Virus record (IMG/VR): IMGVR_UViG_3300042547_000703
Coordinates: 1-30,137 of that record
DNA length: 30,137 nt
Strand: one strand, 5' to 3'
Source: a virus
Shown here: in pieces, positions 15,892-24,700 of the stretch
Layout: each line of letters starts with the position of its first letter
How positions within the stretch are numbered: the first letter of the stretch is position 1
Made by a program: the position numbers and the translations under genes
The notes under the pieces: model-generated
Told to the model about the DNA's origin: nothing
Databases searched by the model: none
The model's input: only the letters and a program-made list of their open reading frames with translations

Positions 15892-16030
15892 GGTCCAATA
15901 CCTTAAACCCAAGAAAAAGGGCCTTGCCAAACACGAAGCAGTGTTCTACAATATAGAAGACGCAATGAGGTGGGAGTCTTATGTTAAGACCGAACTCAAT
16001 GTTCAAAACCTAGAGATTGTACCAATCTAG
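15881..16030 (+). CDS. Small conserved cyanophage protein (49 aa)
   Basis: The 49-residue product is basic and compact: MKYKVQYLKPKKKGLAKHEA, then FYNIEDAMRWESYVK and a final strand LEIVPI. The YLKPKKKG...IEDAMxWE pattern is one I associate with small conserved cyanophage proteins of unknown role. ATG 15881 is preferred over the in-frame ATG 15836, because the longer form adds a Cys/Gln/Asn-rich stretch encoded inside the previous gene, while a GAGG motif precedes 15881. It overlaps the preceding ORF by 11 bases and is followed directly by the next gene. Confidence 0.6.
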   Translation: MKYKVQYLKPKKKGLAKHEAVFYNIEDAMRWESYVKTELNVQNLEIVPI

Positions 16031-16031
16031 T

Positions 16032-16241
16032 ATGAATCCTTACAAAATCAGTTACAAAAATCTTTACGAAACTGTAGTAAAAACAACTCCAGAAAATGTT
16101 CGTGAAGCTAATGAAGGACTATTTCATGCAAAGATGACTTTACCTGCTGCAGCAAAACACTGCGGAATGACTCAAAAAGAAATGAAGTTGACATTCTTTG
16201 AGTACTTGAAGTATAATCCTAAAACCTACAAAATCGAGTAG
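16032..16241 (+). CDS. Small conserved cyanophage protein (69 aa), possible HTH
   Basis: ATG 16032 gives MNPYKISYKNLYETVVKTTP and a helical body ending YLKYNPKTYKIE; an upstream in-frame ATG at 16017 would overlap the preceding gene and add five unlikely residues. The stretch TLPAAAKHCGMTQKEMKLTFFEYL reads like a short helix-turn-helix (AAAKHCGM as first helix, TQKEMKLTFFEYL as second), so DNA binding is possible but unproven. It lies one base after the previous stop and eight bases before the tRNA-Ile gene. Confidence 0.6.
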   Translation: MNPYKISYKNLYETVVKTTPENVREANEGLFHAKMTLPAAAKHCGMTQKEMKLTFFEYLKYNPKTYKIE

Positions 16242-16249
16242 GTTTTCAT

Positions 16250-16321
16250 GGGACTGTCGCCTATAGGTTAAGGCCCACTGCTTATAACGGTGTGAACTGA
16301 GTTCAAGTCTCAGCAGTCCTA
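16250..16321 (+). tRNA. tRNA-Ile (anticodon UAU)
   Basis: A complete 72-base cloverleaf can be drawn. The acceptor is GGGACTG with CAGTCCT (first pair G-U), the D stem GCCT/AGGC, and the anticodon stem CACTG/CGGTG with loop CTTATAA (anticodon TAT at 16283-16285). The T stem is CTGAG/CTCAG with loop TTCAAGT, and the discriminator is A. CCA is not encoded. The anticodon reads AUA codons, which are common in this A+T-rich genome. Bacteria usually read AUA with a lysidine-modified CAU tRNA, so a UAU anticodon avoids that modification. Confidence 0.85.
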
Positions 16322-16332
16322 CCTAAAAACAT

Positions 16333-16416
16333 GGGGCGGTGGTGGAATCGGTAGACACACCAGACTTAAAATCTGTTGGGCTTATGCCCGTGGGAGTTCA
16401 AGTCTCCCTCGCCCTA
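16333..16416 (+). tRNA. tRNA-Leu (anticodon UAA)
   Basis: An 84-base type II tRNA. The acceptor is GGGGCGG with TCGCCCT, the D arm contains GGAATCGGTAGACAC, the anticodon loop is CTTAAAA (anticodon TAA), the long variable arm is GGGCTTATGCCC, and the T arm is GGGAG TTCAAGT CTCCC. It reads UUA/UUG, matching the strong TTA use in the window. As in the neighbouring tRNA-Ile, the first acceptor pair is G-U and CCA is not encoded. Confidence 0.93.
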
Positions 16417-16419
16417 CCT

Positions 16420-16427
16420 TATAAATA
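16420..16427 (+). promoter_or_regulatory. T4-type late promoter (TATAAATA) before cpeT
   Basis: An exact TATAAATA octamer ends 19 bases before the cpeT ATG, the same spacing as the gp4 promoter at 3163-3170. An AAGG ribosome site follows. It implies late expression of cpeT in addition to any read-through from the promoter at 15660-15688. Confidence 0.65.
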
Positions 16428-16446
16428 AGTCAAAATATCAACAAGG

Positions 16447-16929
16447 ATGACACTAAAATCAAAATTTATCTCTTATTTTGAAGGGTACTTCGACAACCAA
16501 AGTCAGGCATTTCATATGCCTAGAGAGTTTGCTCTCATTGAAGTGAATCACAGAAAAATTTCTGAGAATAAATTCACTGTGAGTCAAAAATATGTTAGTG
16601 ATGAAAATCCTTACAGAGAATCAATTATTGAAATCACCGAAAAGGATGAAAAAATTATCCTAAAATCATATAAACAAGAAGATAAAACACATACATATCT
16701 TTCAGGATGTGATGTAGAATTTACTTATGATGAACAAAAAGATGAATTTCATGGACAGAATACTTGTAATGAGTGTTTTGTAAAAAAAGGAGAAAAAAAC
16801 ACTTATTTGGTAACAGAAGCTATTTTAGGAAATAACTATTACAATGTGATAGATAAAGGAATGGATCCAGAAACAAATGAACAACTCTGGGGTTCTTATC
16901 ACGGAATGTTCCAATTCGATAGAAAATAA
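16447..16929 (+). CDS. cpeT: CpeT-like phycobiliprotein lyase
   Basis: CpeT/CpcT proteins attach or deliver phycobilin chromophores to phycobiliproteins, and a cyanophage version is a known auxiliary gene. The 160-residue product shows the family from end to end. The opening is FISYFEGYFDNQSQAFHMPREF, condensed here as FEGYFDNQSQA. The central part has VSQKYVSDENPYRESI and LKSYKQED, then CDVEFTYDEQKDEFHGQNTC. The strongly conserved close is VIDKGMDPETNEQLWGSYHG followed by MFQFDR. It is shorter than host CpeT (about 200 residues), as phage copies are. The ATG has AAGG just upstream and a TATAAATA motif 20 bases before it. It sits between tRNA-Leu and tRNA-Thr. Confidence 0.93.
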   Translation: MTLKSKFISYFEGYFDNQSQAFHMPREFALIEVNHRKISENKFTVSQKYVSDENPYRESIIEITEKDEKIILKSYKQEDKTHTYLSGCDVEFTYDEQKDEFHGQNTCNECFVKKGEKNTYLVTEAILGNNYYNVIDKGMDPETNEQLWGSYHGMFQFDRK

Positions 16930-16942
16930 TCGAATTTTTTAC

Positions 16943-17014
16943 GCCCTTGTAGCTCAGTGGTAGAGCAACGGTTTTGTAAACCGTTGGTCGCTGGTTCAAA
17001 TCCAGTCGGGGGCT
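16943..17014 (+). tRNA. tRNA-Thr (anticodon UGU)
   Basis: A 72-base cloverleaf with acceptor GCCCTTG/CGGGGGC, D stem GCTC/GAGC, and anticodon stem ACGGT/ACCGT with loop TTTGTAA (anticodon TGT). The variable loop is TGGTC, the T arm GCTGG TTCAAAT CCAGT, and the discriminator T. It reads ACA, a favoured Thr codon in these genes. It starts 13 bases after the cpeT stop. Confidence 0.92.
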
Positions 17015-17032
17015 TCGAATTTAAATCTTAAA

Positions 17033-17197
17033 ATGATCATAAATCTCTGGCATAATGAAACTATGGATCAATGGAGGTGGACACTCACAGATCCACAAAC
17101 AATGGATCAACATGCTGGTGGTCAAAAAGATTTGCGTGGGGCTATGCATGATGTAGCAAATACGGTAGAATATATCATGAAACACAAACAAAAGTAA
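17033..17197 (+). CDS. Small conserved cyanophage protein (54 aa)
   Basis: ATG 17033 opens a 54-residue ORF rich in Trp and Met: MIINLWHNETMDQWRWTLTD, then QKDLRGAMHDVANTVEYIM and a basic end. The LWHNxxMDxWRWTLTDP start and DLRxAMxDVANTVEYI end are patterns I associate with many cyanophage genomes, function unknown. It follows tRNA-Thr by 18 bases and precedes the Mom-like gene by 13. The shape (two strands, then an amphipathic helix) suggests a small globular protein. Confidence 0.65.
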   Translation: MIINLWHNETMDQWRWTLTDPQTMDQHAGGQKDLRGAMHDVANTVEYIMKHKQK

Positions 17198-17210
17198 GTA
17201 ATTATACTCA

Positions 17211-17822
17211 GTGAAAAGTGATTTTTACATAGATAAAGTTAGTAAAGATGAAATTAAAGATCTTCTTTATACTCATCATTACTTAAAAGACGAATCTAAA
17301 GACTTTAAATCTGGGTACAATTATGGGCTTTTCAGACATACTGAGTGGGAATGTCCCCTTAGAATTGGCAGGTGTCTTGGCGCTTGCGTTTTTACTGGTC
17401 TCCCAGTACCAGAAATAGCTGTAGGTGCATTTGGTCTCCAAAGAGATCAACAAGAGGGTTTATTTGAACTTTCTCGTTTATGCATAGATCCAGAAGTTCA
17501 GAAAGAAGAATATAATATTACTTCATGGTTCGTTAGTCGTTGCATTAAGAGGTTTAGGAAAGATGCCACAGTTTCTGCTATTCTTAGTTACGCTGACTCT
17601 GATCACCACGCTGGAACTATATACAGAGCTTGCAATTTTCAATACTACGGTCTAACTGATCCGAAGAAAGACTTTTACTATTCTGATGGCACAAAACACT
17701 CACGAGGAAGTGTAAAAGGTGTAGAAGGAGAGTGGAGAGATAGAAGTAGAAAACATAGATATTTAATGGTATTTGATAAAAATTTAAATGATAAACTTTG
17801 TTGGGAAAAACAATGTTGGTGA
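17211..17822 (+). CDS. Mom/GNAT-like acyltransferase, possible DNA modification protein
   Basis: Phage Mu Mom is a GNAT-fold enzyme that adds a carbamoylmethyl group to adenine in DNA and blocks restriction. This 203-residue protein resembles that family: IKDLLYTHHYLKDES near the start, GRCLGACVFTGLPVPE, the ELSRLCIDPE strand with its following acyl-CoA-binding helix (NITSWFVSRCIKRFRKD), and ILSYADSDHHAGTIYRACNF with YYGLTD after it, where the SYAD...H.G.IYxAxNFxYxG pattern is diagnostic. The C-terminal 40 residues are rich in Arg/Lys, consistent with nucleic acid contact. The start is GTG 17211. It overlaps the next gene by 35 bases. A GNAT acting on a protein or small molecule is the alternative. 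Confidence 0.65.
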   Translation: MKSDFYIDKVSKDEIKDLLYTHHYLKDESKDFKSGYNYGLFRHTEWECPLRIGRCLGACVFTGLPVPEIAVGAFGLQRDQQEGLFELSRLCIDPEVQKEEYNITSWFVSRCIKRFRKDATVSAILSYADSDHHAGTIYRACNFQYYGLTDPKKDFYYSDGTKHSRGSVKGVEGEWRDRSRKHRYLMVFDKNLNDKLCWEKQCW

Positions 17823-18633
17823 AGTAAAAAATGTTTTTAGTAAACATTTTAGAGATTTTTTGATTGAAGATTGTCAAAAACAACTTAAGTTTAATACAAT
17901 AAAACAATACTTTGTAAATCTCTATGATGTTACTAATCGTTTGCATCTATCAAATTGCATCATAGATTGTCACGGACTAAACATCTGCGAAGAAACAAAA
18001 ATAAAAAAAGATTGGGACTTTCCCTATTCTATTAAACAATGGAACATATTTTGTTTAAAAATGCAAAATATTATGTTCAAATATTGCGATCAGTATAATC
18101 TTGATAAATCTCAATTATCCCCACATTCTTGTTGGGTAGAAAGATCCAACATCAGTAGTAATGATTCTGTAAATGTAATACTAGATGATACTGATACATT
18201 GCTTAATTCTATCTGTGATGTCGATAAATTGACCCACTATAGGATAATTTATTTTTTAAAGTCTCCAAGTCCAGAATTTGGACTTACCATAGTCAATGGA
18301 GACAAAAAATTAACTATTTCTGGGGAAGAAAATTCTCTATATGTAATACCATCAACTCCTACGGACAATTATTATTGTTATACATCATTTCCTACGGATA
18401 ATGAAGAACAATTTATCTTAATGTTTAATTGGTACTTACATCCTAAAGAATCTTCAGAAAACCCTGCATGGGTATTTCCCAATAAGTATAATTTTGAGGT
18501 GTTTAAGACATATATTAAAGATAATATGAACACATTCATATCATCAAGTTTTTCGCAAAAAATACTTTATAAACATTATCTCCTAATGTTTCAAAAAGAA
18601 TTAAAAGAAAGACTTGCCTCTAAAGAAGTTTAA
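17788..18633 (+). CDS. Unidentified protein (281 aa), possible degenerate jelly-roll
   Basis: I do not recognise this gene. It starts at ATG 17788, 35 bases inside the Mom-like gene; no closer in-frame ATG exists before the middle of the protein. The N-terminal half is helical and Lys/Cys-rich. The second half alternates strands: THYRIIYFLKSPSPEFGLTI, LTISGEENSLYVIPSTP, then FILMFNWYLHPKE. That order (YFLK strand, a LYVIPS strand, a final xMFNWYLHP strand) resembles the double-stranded beta-helix of 2-oxoglutarate/iron oxygenases common in cyanophages, but the HxD...H metal site is not evident. An inactive or divergent member is possible. The C-terminal end is helical and basic. Confidence 0.5.
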   Translation: MINFVGKNNVGEVKNVFSKHFRDFLIEDCQKQLKFNTIKQYFVNLYDVTNRLHLSNCIIDCHGLNICEETKIKKDWDFPYSIKQWNIFCLKMQNIMFKYCDQYNLDKSQLSPHSCWVERSNISSNDSVNVILDDTDTLLNSICDVDKLTHYRIIYFLKSPSPEFGLTIVNGDKKLTISGEENSLYVIPSTPTDNYYCYTSFPTDNEEQFILMFNWYLHPKESSENPAWVFPNKYNFEVFKTYIKDNMNTFISSSFSQKILYKHYLLMFQKELKERLASKEV

Positions 18634-18695
18634 TGATAATATAGTTCTTGGTGGTACTAAGACACCAGCGACAAAATCCCTTCCGTGTGAACTTT

Positions 18696-18722
18696 AAAAC
18701 CTCCCCATCTGGGAGGTTTTTT
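18696..18722 (+). terminator. Rho-independent terminator before the fibre gene
   Basis: AAAACCTCCC (18696-18705) pairs perfectly with GGGAGGTTTT (18711-18720) around the loop CATCT and is followed by more T. It ends the transcript of the tRNA/cpeT/Mom-like region 75 bases after the 281-residue gene. The symmetric A and T runs would let it work in both directions. Confidence 0.92.
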
Positions 18723-18727
18723 AGTGT

Positions 18728-18734
18728 CTAAATA
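18728..18734 (+). promoter_or_regulatory. Probable late promoter (CTAAATA) of the fibre gene
   Basis: CTAAATATAAA lies directly after the terminator and 35 bases before the fibre ATG. It is a one-base variant of ATAAATA. A promoter is needed here because the terminator cuts off upstream transcription. Confidence 0.55.
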
Positions 18735-18769
18735 TAAAAAGAATAGATTTGTCGCTGTAGGATAGCAAA

Positions 18770-21700
18770 ATGCCCCTAAGTAGATTAGAGAATTTTTTAA
18801 AGAATGCAGAAGGTAATATCCTTTATGTAAACCCTTCAGACTTTGACGCTACTGATAGTATTGAGAATAGAGGTAACTCACTCACAAGACCATTCAGAAC
18901 TATTCAGAGAGCGGTAATTGAAGCAGCAAGATTTTCATATGTAGTAGGAAGAAATAACGATAAAATTGACTCAACAACTATTCTAGTTTATCCAGGTGTT
19001 CACTATATTGATAACAGACCTGGACATTCAATTACAAATCAAGGTGGAACTGCACAATTTAAAAGATATGTAAATGGTAATTGGACTACTACAGGGGCAA
19101 CTTTAACAGAATTTACAGAACAATCAAATTTTGATATTTTTGATGAAGACAATGATTTACACAAATATAATTCTGTCCACGGTGGTGTAATTCTACCAAG
19201 AGGTACTTCGATTGTTGGTTTGGATCTTAGAAAAACCAAGATTCGTCCATTATATGTACCAGATCCACAAAATGATAATGTAGAATCTTCATCTGTTTTT
19301 AAAGTAACTGGTACTTGTTATTTCACATCATTTACTCTTTTTGATGCAGATCCACAAAGAGCTGCTTACAAAGACTCAACTGGAAGAAAAGTTGTTCCAA
19401 ACTTTTCTCACCACAAATTAACTGCATTTGAATATGCTGATGGCGTAAATGAAGCTTTCTTAGGAGCAGAACCATCTGGTCTTACAGACCTTGAGATGTA
19501 TTATTACAAAGTAACTTATGCTTATGGTGATACTTCTGGTAGGGGTATTCCAAACTATCCCGTAAACAATGTTTCAGACTTTGAACCTTCTGTAGATGAA
19601 TTTAGAATTGTTGGAGATCTTCGTGCAGATCCTATTGGTATTACAAGTATCAAAGCAGGAAATGGGCTTGTACCAACAACCACCATTACAGTAAAAACAT
19701 TAACGCCGCATAATTTATACAAAGATACTCCAGTTCTTGTTAGTGGTATTACAACTAGTGTCGATGAATATAACGGATCATTCCTAGTCAGTGATATACT
19801 TAGTGATACCGAATTCCAATATGTCACTACATCAACTCCGGTAATAGCTTTACCATCATCTGCACAGATTCTTAATGCAAGAACAATCGTAGAATCTGAT
19901 AGTGTTTCTTCAGCTTCTCCATATATTTTCTCATGTACATTGAGATCTGTTTATGGTATGAACGGTCTTCATGCTGATGGATCTAAAGCTACTGGATTCA
20001 AGTCCATGTTGACTGCCCAGTTTACAGGAATTTCTCTACAAAAAGATGATAACGCTTTCATTCTCTATGATCCTTCCACTGGCATTTACAATGATAATTT
20101 AACTGTAAGTGAGTCACAAAAACCTCTACATACCAATTCTAGAGCGATCTATAAACCCGATTGGGAAAACACACACATGAAGTGTAGCAATAATGCTATC
20201 ATTCAGTGTGTTTCTATTTTCGCTATTGGTTATGCAAAACATTTCGTTGCTGAATCTGGTGGCGACCAATCAATTACAAACTCAAACTCTAACTTTGGTG
20301 CAGTATCTTTAGAATCTGTTGGATTTAGACCAGAATCATTTGATAGAGATGATGTTGGTTACATTACTCATGTTATTCCACCTAGAGAATTAATTTTCAG
20401 AGAAACTAATGTAACTTGGTTGCCATTAGATGTATCTAAAATTATTTCAGCTGCAACTACTGCTCGTCTTTATCTTGCTGGATATGAAAGTAAGACTGTT
20501 CCACCCCCTTCTCAAATTGACTCCTATAGAATAGGTGCTAAAGAAGGAGAAGAACTTAACTTAAACATTATTCTAGGAGCGCAACAAAGTAACTTCAAGG
20601 CTCCAATCTTAATGACACAACCAAGTGGAATTGGAACCTCATCCAAAAAAACTTTTGTTGTTGGTAGAGCTTCAGGAATTAACAGTATTACTTCAAATAT
20701 TTTAACTCTGACATCAAACCACACACTTTATAATGGTGAAAAAGTAAGAGTTATAAGTGATAACGGAGATCTTCCAGAAAACATATCTGCAGACAAAGTT
20801 TACTATGCCTATACTGCTGGATTAAGTGCAAATCAGATTAAATTATCATCAACACTTAATGATTCTAGTTCTGGAAACACTATCACAGGAATTACAAATG
20901 GTGGAGGAAGATTAGAACTAATTAGTTTCGTTTCGGATAAATCTCCAGGAGAAGTTGGACACCCAATACAGTATGATGATACTCAAAAACAGTGGTATGT
21001 TCAATCTTCTCCAATTTCTATACAAAATACAATATATGATGGTATTGTAGGTATCGGAACAACTTTACTAGGAAATCAAACTGGATCTACATTTATTACT
21101 AGAAGAGTCGATAATAGAGGTTTGGATGATAGACTTTATAAACTGCGTTATGTTATTCCAAAAGAATTTGTAAATGCTCGTCCACCAACCGATGGATTTG
21201 TTCTTCAGGAATCAAAGACAACTGGAATTACAAGCGTATCGTATCTAACATCTTCGTTATCCGATACAATTCAGTTGAGAAATCCAAAAATTATTACAAA
21301 AGCTTCTTATGCTGGTGGAAATGCAAACATAAAGACTGAGTTGCCACACAATCTCCAAGTAGGAGATACGGTAAAAATATCTAATGTAGTAAGCTCAAAT
21401 GATGCAGTAGAGTCCTATAATGGATCTTTTGTAGTTCAAACAATATCAACTCCTAGAGAGTTTTCTGTAACAGGATTTAGTTCAGATCCAGGAACATTTT
21501 TAAATCAAGTAAACCAAAGATCTACTCAACAACAAGTTGAAGCTCTACCAACCATTCAAAAAGAAAAGTCAAGAGATACCGTATTCATCTATAGAAGCAC
21601 GGAGATTAAACCTCTCATTCCTGGAGCTGGTGGTCAAGATGGTATCTACAACCTTACTGTTTTATCAGGTACTATAAGTCCAAATAAATCAATTGGATTT

Positions 21701-24700
21701 GGTCTAAGTGAAAGAAACTTCAATCAAGATGTAAAAAATCTTTATCCACAAATTGATAGAGACAACTACAATTCAGACCCATTCCCGACCGTAAGTTATG
21801 CTGAATTATCACCTCTTGCTGTTGTTAGAACAAGCGATAAGAAGAACTCTATAACCAAAGAAGCCTTAAACTACTTCTTTGAAAATAGTAGAGTTGGATA
21901 TGCAATTACTGGAGCAGTTGTTACTGGTACTGGTAACACTACCATTACTATTTTTACAGACATTGATCATAACTTAAACTCAGTAAAATCTGTAACACTA
22001 CTCAATTCTGGAGCAGGATACAATAATAACGCTGGGGTCACAAGTACCATTTATTCTTCAGAGTTACTCAATGCATCTTTACCTGGTAAAAATGCTGCTG
22101 CAAAAGTAGTAGTTTCTGCAGCAAACACAATTTCTTCTGTAGAAATTGTTGATGGTGGTAGTGCATATGCTATCGGAAATACGATGTCAATATCTCCAGA
22201 TCCCGCTGGAGCTCCAACAAGTTATGCTTTTGTCCAAGTCTCATCAATTAACAATAATATTGGTGATTCTTTAGAAGTGAGTGGTTTTATGGAACCCTCT
22301 ATGAATGGAACATTTAAGATTGTTGATATTCCTTCGTCTAGAAGTGTTTCCGTATTAGTTGAGGAGGGTGTGCCTTCAGCAACCTTCAGAACTAGAAATG
22401 ATGATAGATTGCCGATTGCATACTTAGCTGCAAAAGGTGTTGGTATAACCACAATTACACATAATAAAGCTGCTGGTATTGCAACAGTTATTTGTACAGA
22501 AGGTCATGGTTTACTTTCTGGAAATTCATTCAAACTTGTAGGAATTGGTAATACATATTTCTCCAAGAAATTCATTGTTAATGAAACACTAGGAATTACA
22601 TCCTTCTCATTCTATTCAGGAATCACCACTGTTACTCAAACTTGGAATTTGACTGGAGTAACTGTTCAAAAATCTACCATATCTGCAAATGGAAGAGCTT
22701 TAGGTTTAGGTGAAGAAAATCTTGGGGGAAGAGGAAGTTTCTTATATGTTGGAGTAACAACAACACTTGCAAATCCAATTACATCTACAGACACATCAAT
22801 CGTTCTAACAAGTGCAGACGGATTTAAGAAAGGAGATTATATCACCATAAATGCAGAAATTCTTCGTCTTGTAAGTGATGCTGCATCAAATGTATTTTCT
22901 GTTATAAGAGGTCAGTTTTCAACTACTTCTTCTTCAAATGATGCTGGCGCAGTAGTCAGAAAGATTCGTGTTCTCCCAATGGAGATTCGTAGACCTTCTA
23001 TTCTTCGTGCATCTGGACACACATTTGAATATCTTGGTTATGGTCCTGGTAACTACTCAACGGGTCTACCTGTAAAACAAGATCGTATCTTAAGTAATGA
23101 AGAAGTCTTGGTTTCTCAAGCAAGAGAACAAGATGGTGGTACTGTTGTTTATACTGGTATGAACGACAGAGGTGAATTCTACTCTGGTGCAACTAAAATT
23201 AATGGTGCTACTGGTGAAGAAGAGACTATTGATGCTCCCGTAGTCACATTCTTTGGAGATGAAGGTGAGAGTATTGAAAGAAGAAATAGTGGTGTTTTTG
23301 ATGACTTAGTTGTTAAAGAAAGACTCACAGTTGAGGGTGGAGAAAACAACAATCAAACATCACAATTCTATGGTCCAGTAAACTTCACACAAAAACTAAC
23401 AAGCACTGCTGATGCTGGACTAGAAACAAGAGATCTCTACATTAAAGGTGTTGCATCTCAACCAAAACTCCTTACTGTTGGTATTGCAACTCCAACTGAG
23501 GCTAAGAGAGCTGGTGACATTTCATTCCTGGCAACTCCAGATCCAGGTGGATATATTGGACATGTTTATGCTGATGGTGATTGGCGTCGTTGGGGAATGA
23601 TTTCCCAAGATAAAGATAGAGATTTCTTAAAATTAGATCAAATTGCTATTGGATCTAGTTCGGGTATCTACAACTTCAGTGATGCTCTTGAAGTTAATGG
23701 AACAATAAAAGTCAAGAACCTCTATGTAGGTGGTGCTGTTACATTTGCTGGTGCTCAGGCAATTGGTAATGCTGCTTTTGATGTCATTGATTTAAACAAA
23801 ACTATTGTCTTTGCTGGAGTTGGAACAAATTATACAATTCAAACTACAAATGCAAATACAATTGCACAGTTCCAAAACTTAGAAATTACTGGAACTGCTG
23901 CAACATTTACAACTGCAAGAGTAACATTTGGAGAGTCATTTAATTCAACTTTCAGTGGAGTATCGACTGTTGCGGGAACTTTAGTTGTTAATAACTTAGT
24001 TGCAAACACTGGAGTTATCACAGCAGCAAATATGATTGTCAACAATCTAAATGCTGGAAGACTCTCAGTATCCACAGAGGCCTACATTCAATCTGGTATC
24101 ATAACTGCAATTCGTACTCAGTACATTGGTGGTCTTGGAAATGCTGGAATTGGTCAAACAGTTGGTTCAATAATGCTCAATGTTGGCATTATTACATCAC
24201 TGACTGGTACAGCTTGCACAATCACGACAATTAATGGTACGGATGCATTTATTACAGGAGTTAGAGCTAATACAGCTTTATCAACTCCTCTCGCTGCAAT
24301 TAACACTGGTATTATTACAAACTTTAAGAGTACCACTGCAACTGCCACAAACTTATATGCAAATGTTGGTGTCGTAACTACACTTATTGTTCCATCTAAT
24401 GGTTATGGAGGTGCTGTTGGTGATGGGTGGTTTGGTTCTCCAATTTCTTATGTAAACACTGGATTTACAACTAATGCAGTTGTTACTACTTACATGAGTT
24501 CACCAACTGCTTACATTAACAGTGGTATTATTACAACTCTGGATGGAAATCCATCTGGCCCAACTGGTGGAACTCTTAGATATCTTAATGGTCAGTTTGG
24601 TGGAAGTTTGTGGTTAAGTGGAAGTTCCTCTGGACAAGGCATTTTTGCTAATGCTGGTATCATCACAAACTTTGGACAATCTAACAAATTGACATTAATT

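Larger units (their letters stand above)
18666..18757 (+). repeat. 12-bp inverted repeat flanking the terminator and late promoter
   Basis: CAGCGACAAAATC at 18666-18678 is the reverse complement, bar one extra A, of GATTTGTCGCTG at 18746-18757. The right arm lies 12 bases before the fibre gene ATG, next to its GTAGGAT ribosome site. The terminator (18696-18720) and the late promoter (18728-18734) lie between the arms, so only RNA started upstream carries both arms. Confidence 0.6.

Noticed and set aside
16251-16320. Alternative acceptor pairing for tRNA-Ile (GGACTGT with GCAGTCC)
   Set aside because: It would remove the conserved T at position 8 and break the five-pair T stem; the reading with a G-U first pair keeps all standard positions.
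17079-17100. GGACACTCACAGATCCACA, resembling the 22-bp promoter box
   Set aside because: It matches only the first seven bases well, lies in the middle of a small coding gene, and no TATAAT-like element occurs 51 bases downstream.
17617-17946. 109-residue minus-strand open frame at the Mom-like/281-residue overlap
   Set aside because: It is Phe/Tyr/Leu/Asn-rich, typical of A+T-rich antisense DNA, and no promoter faces it.
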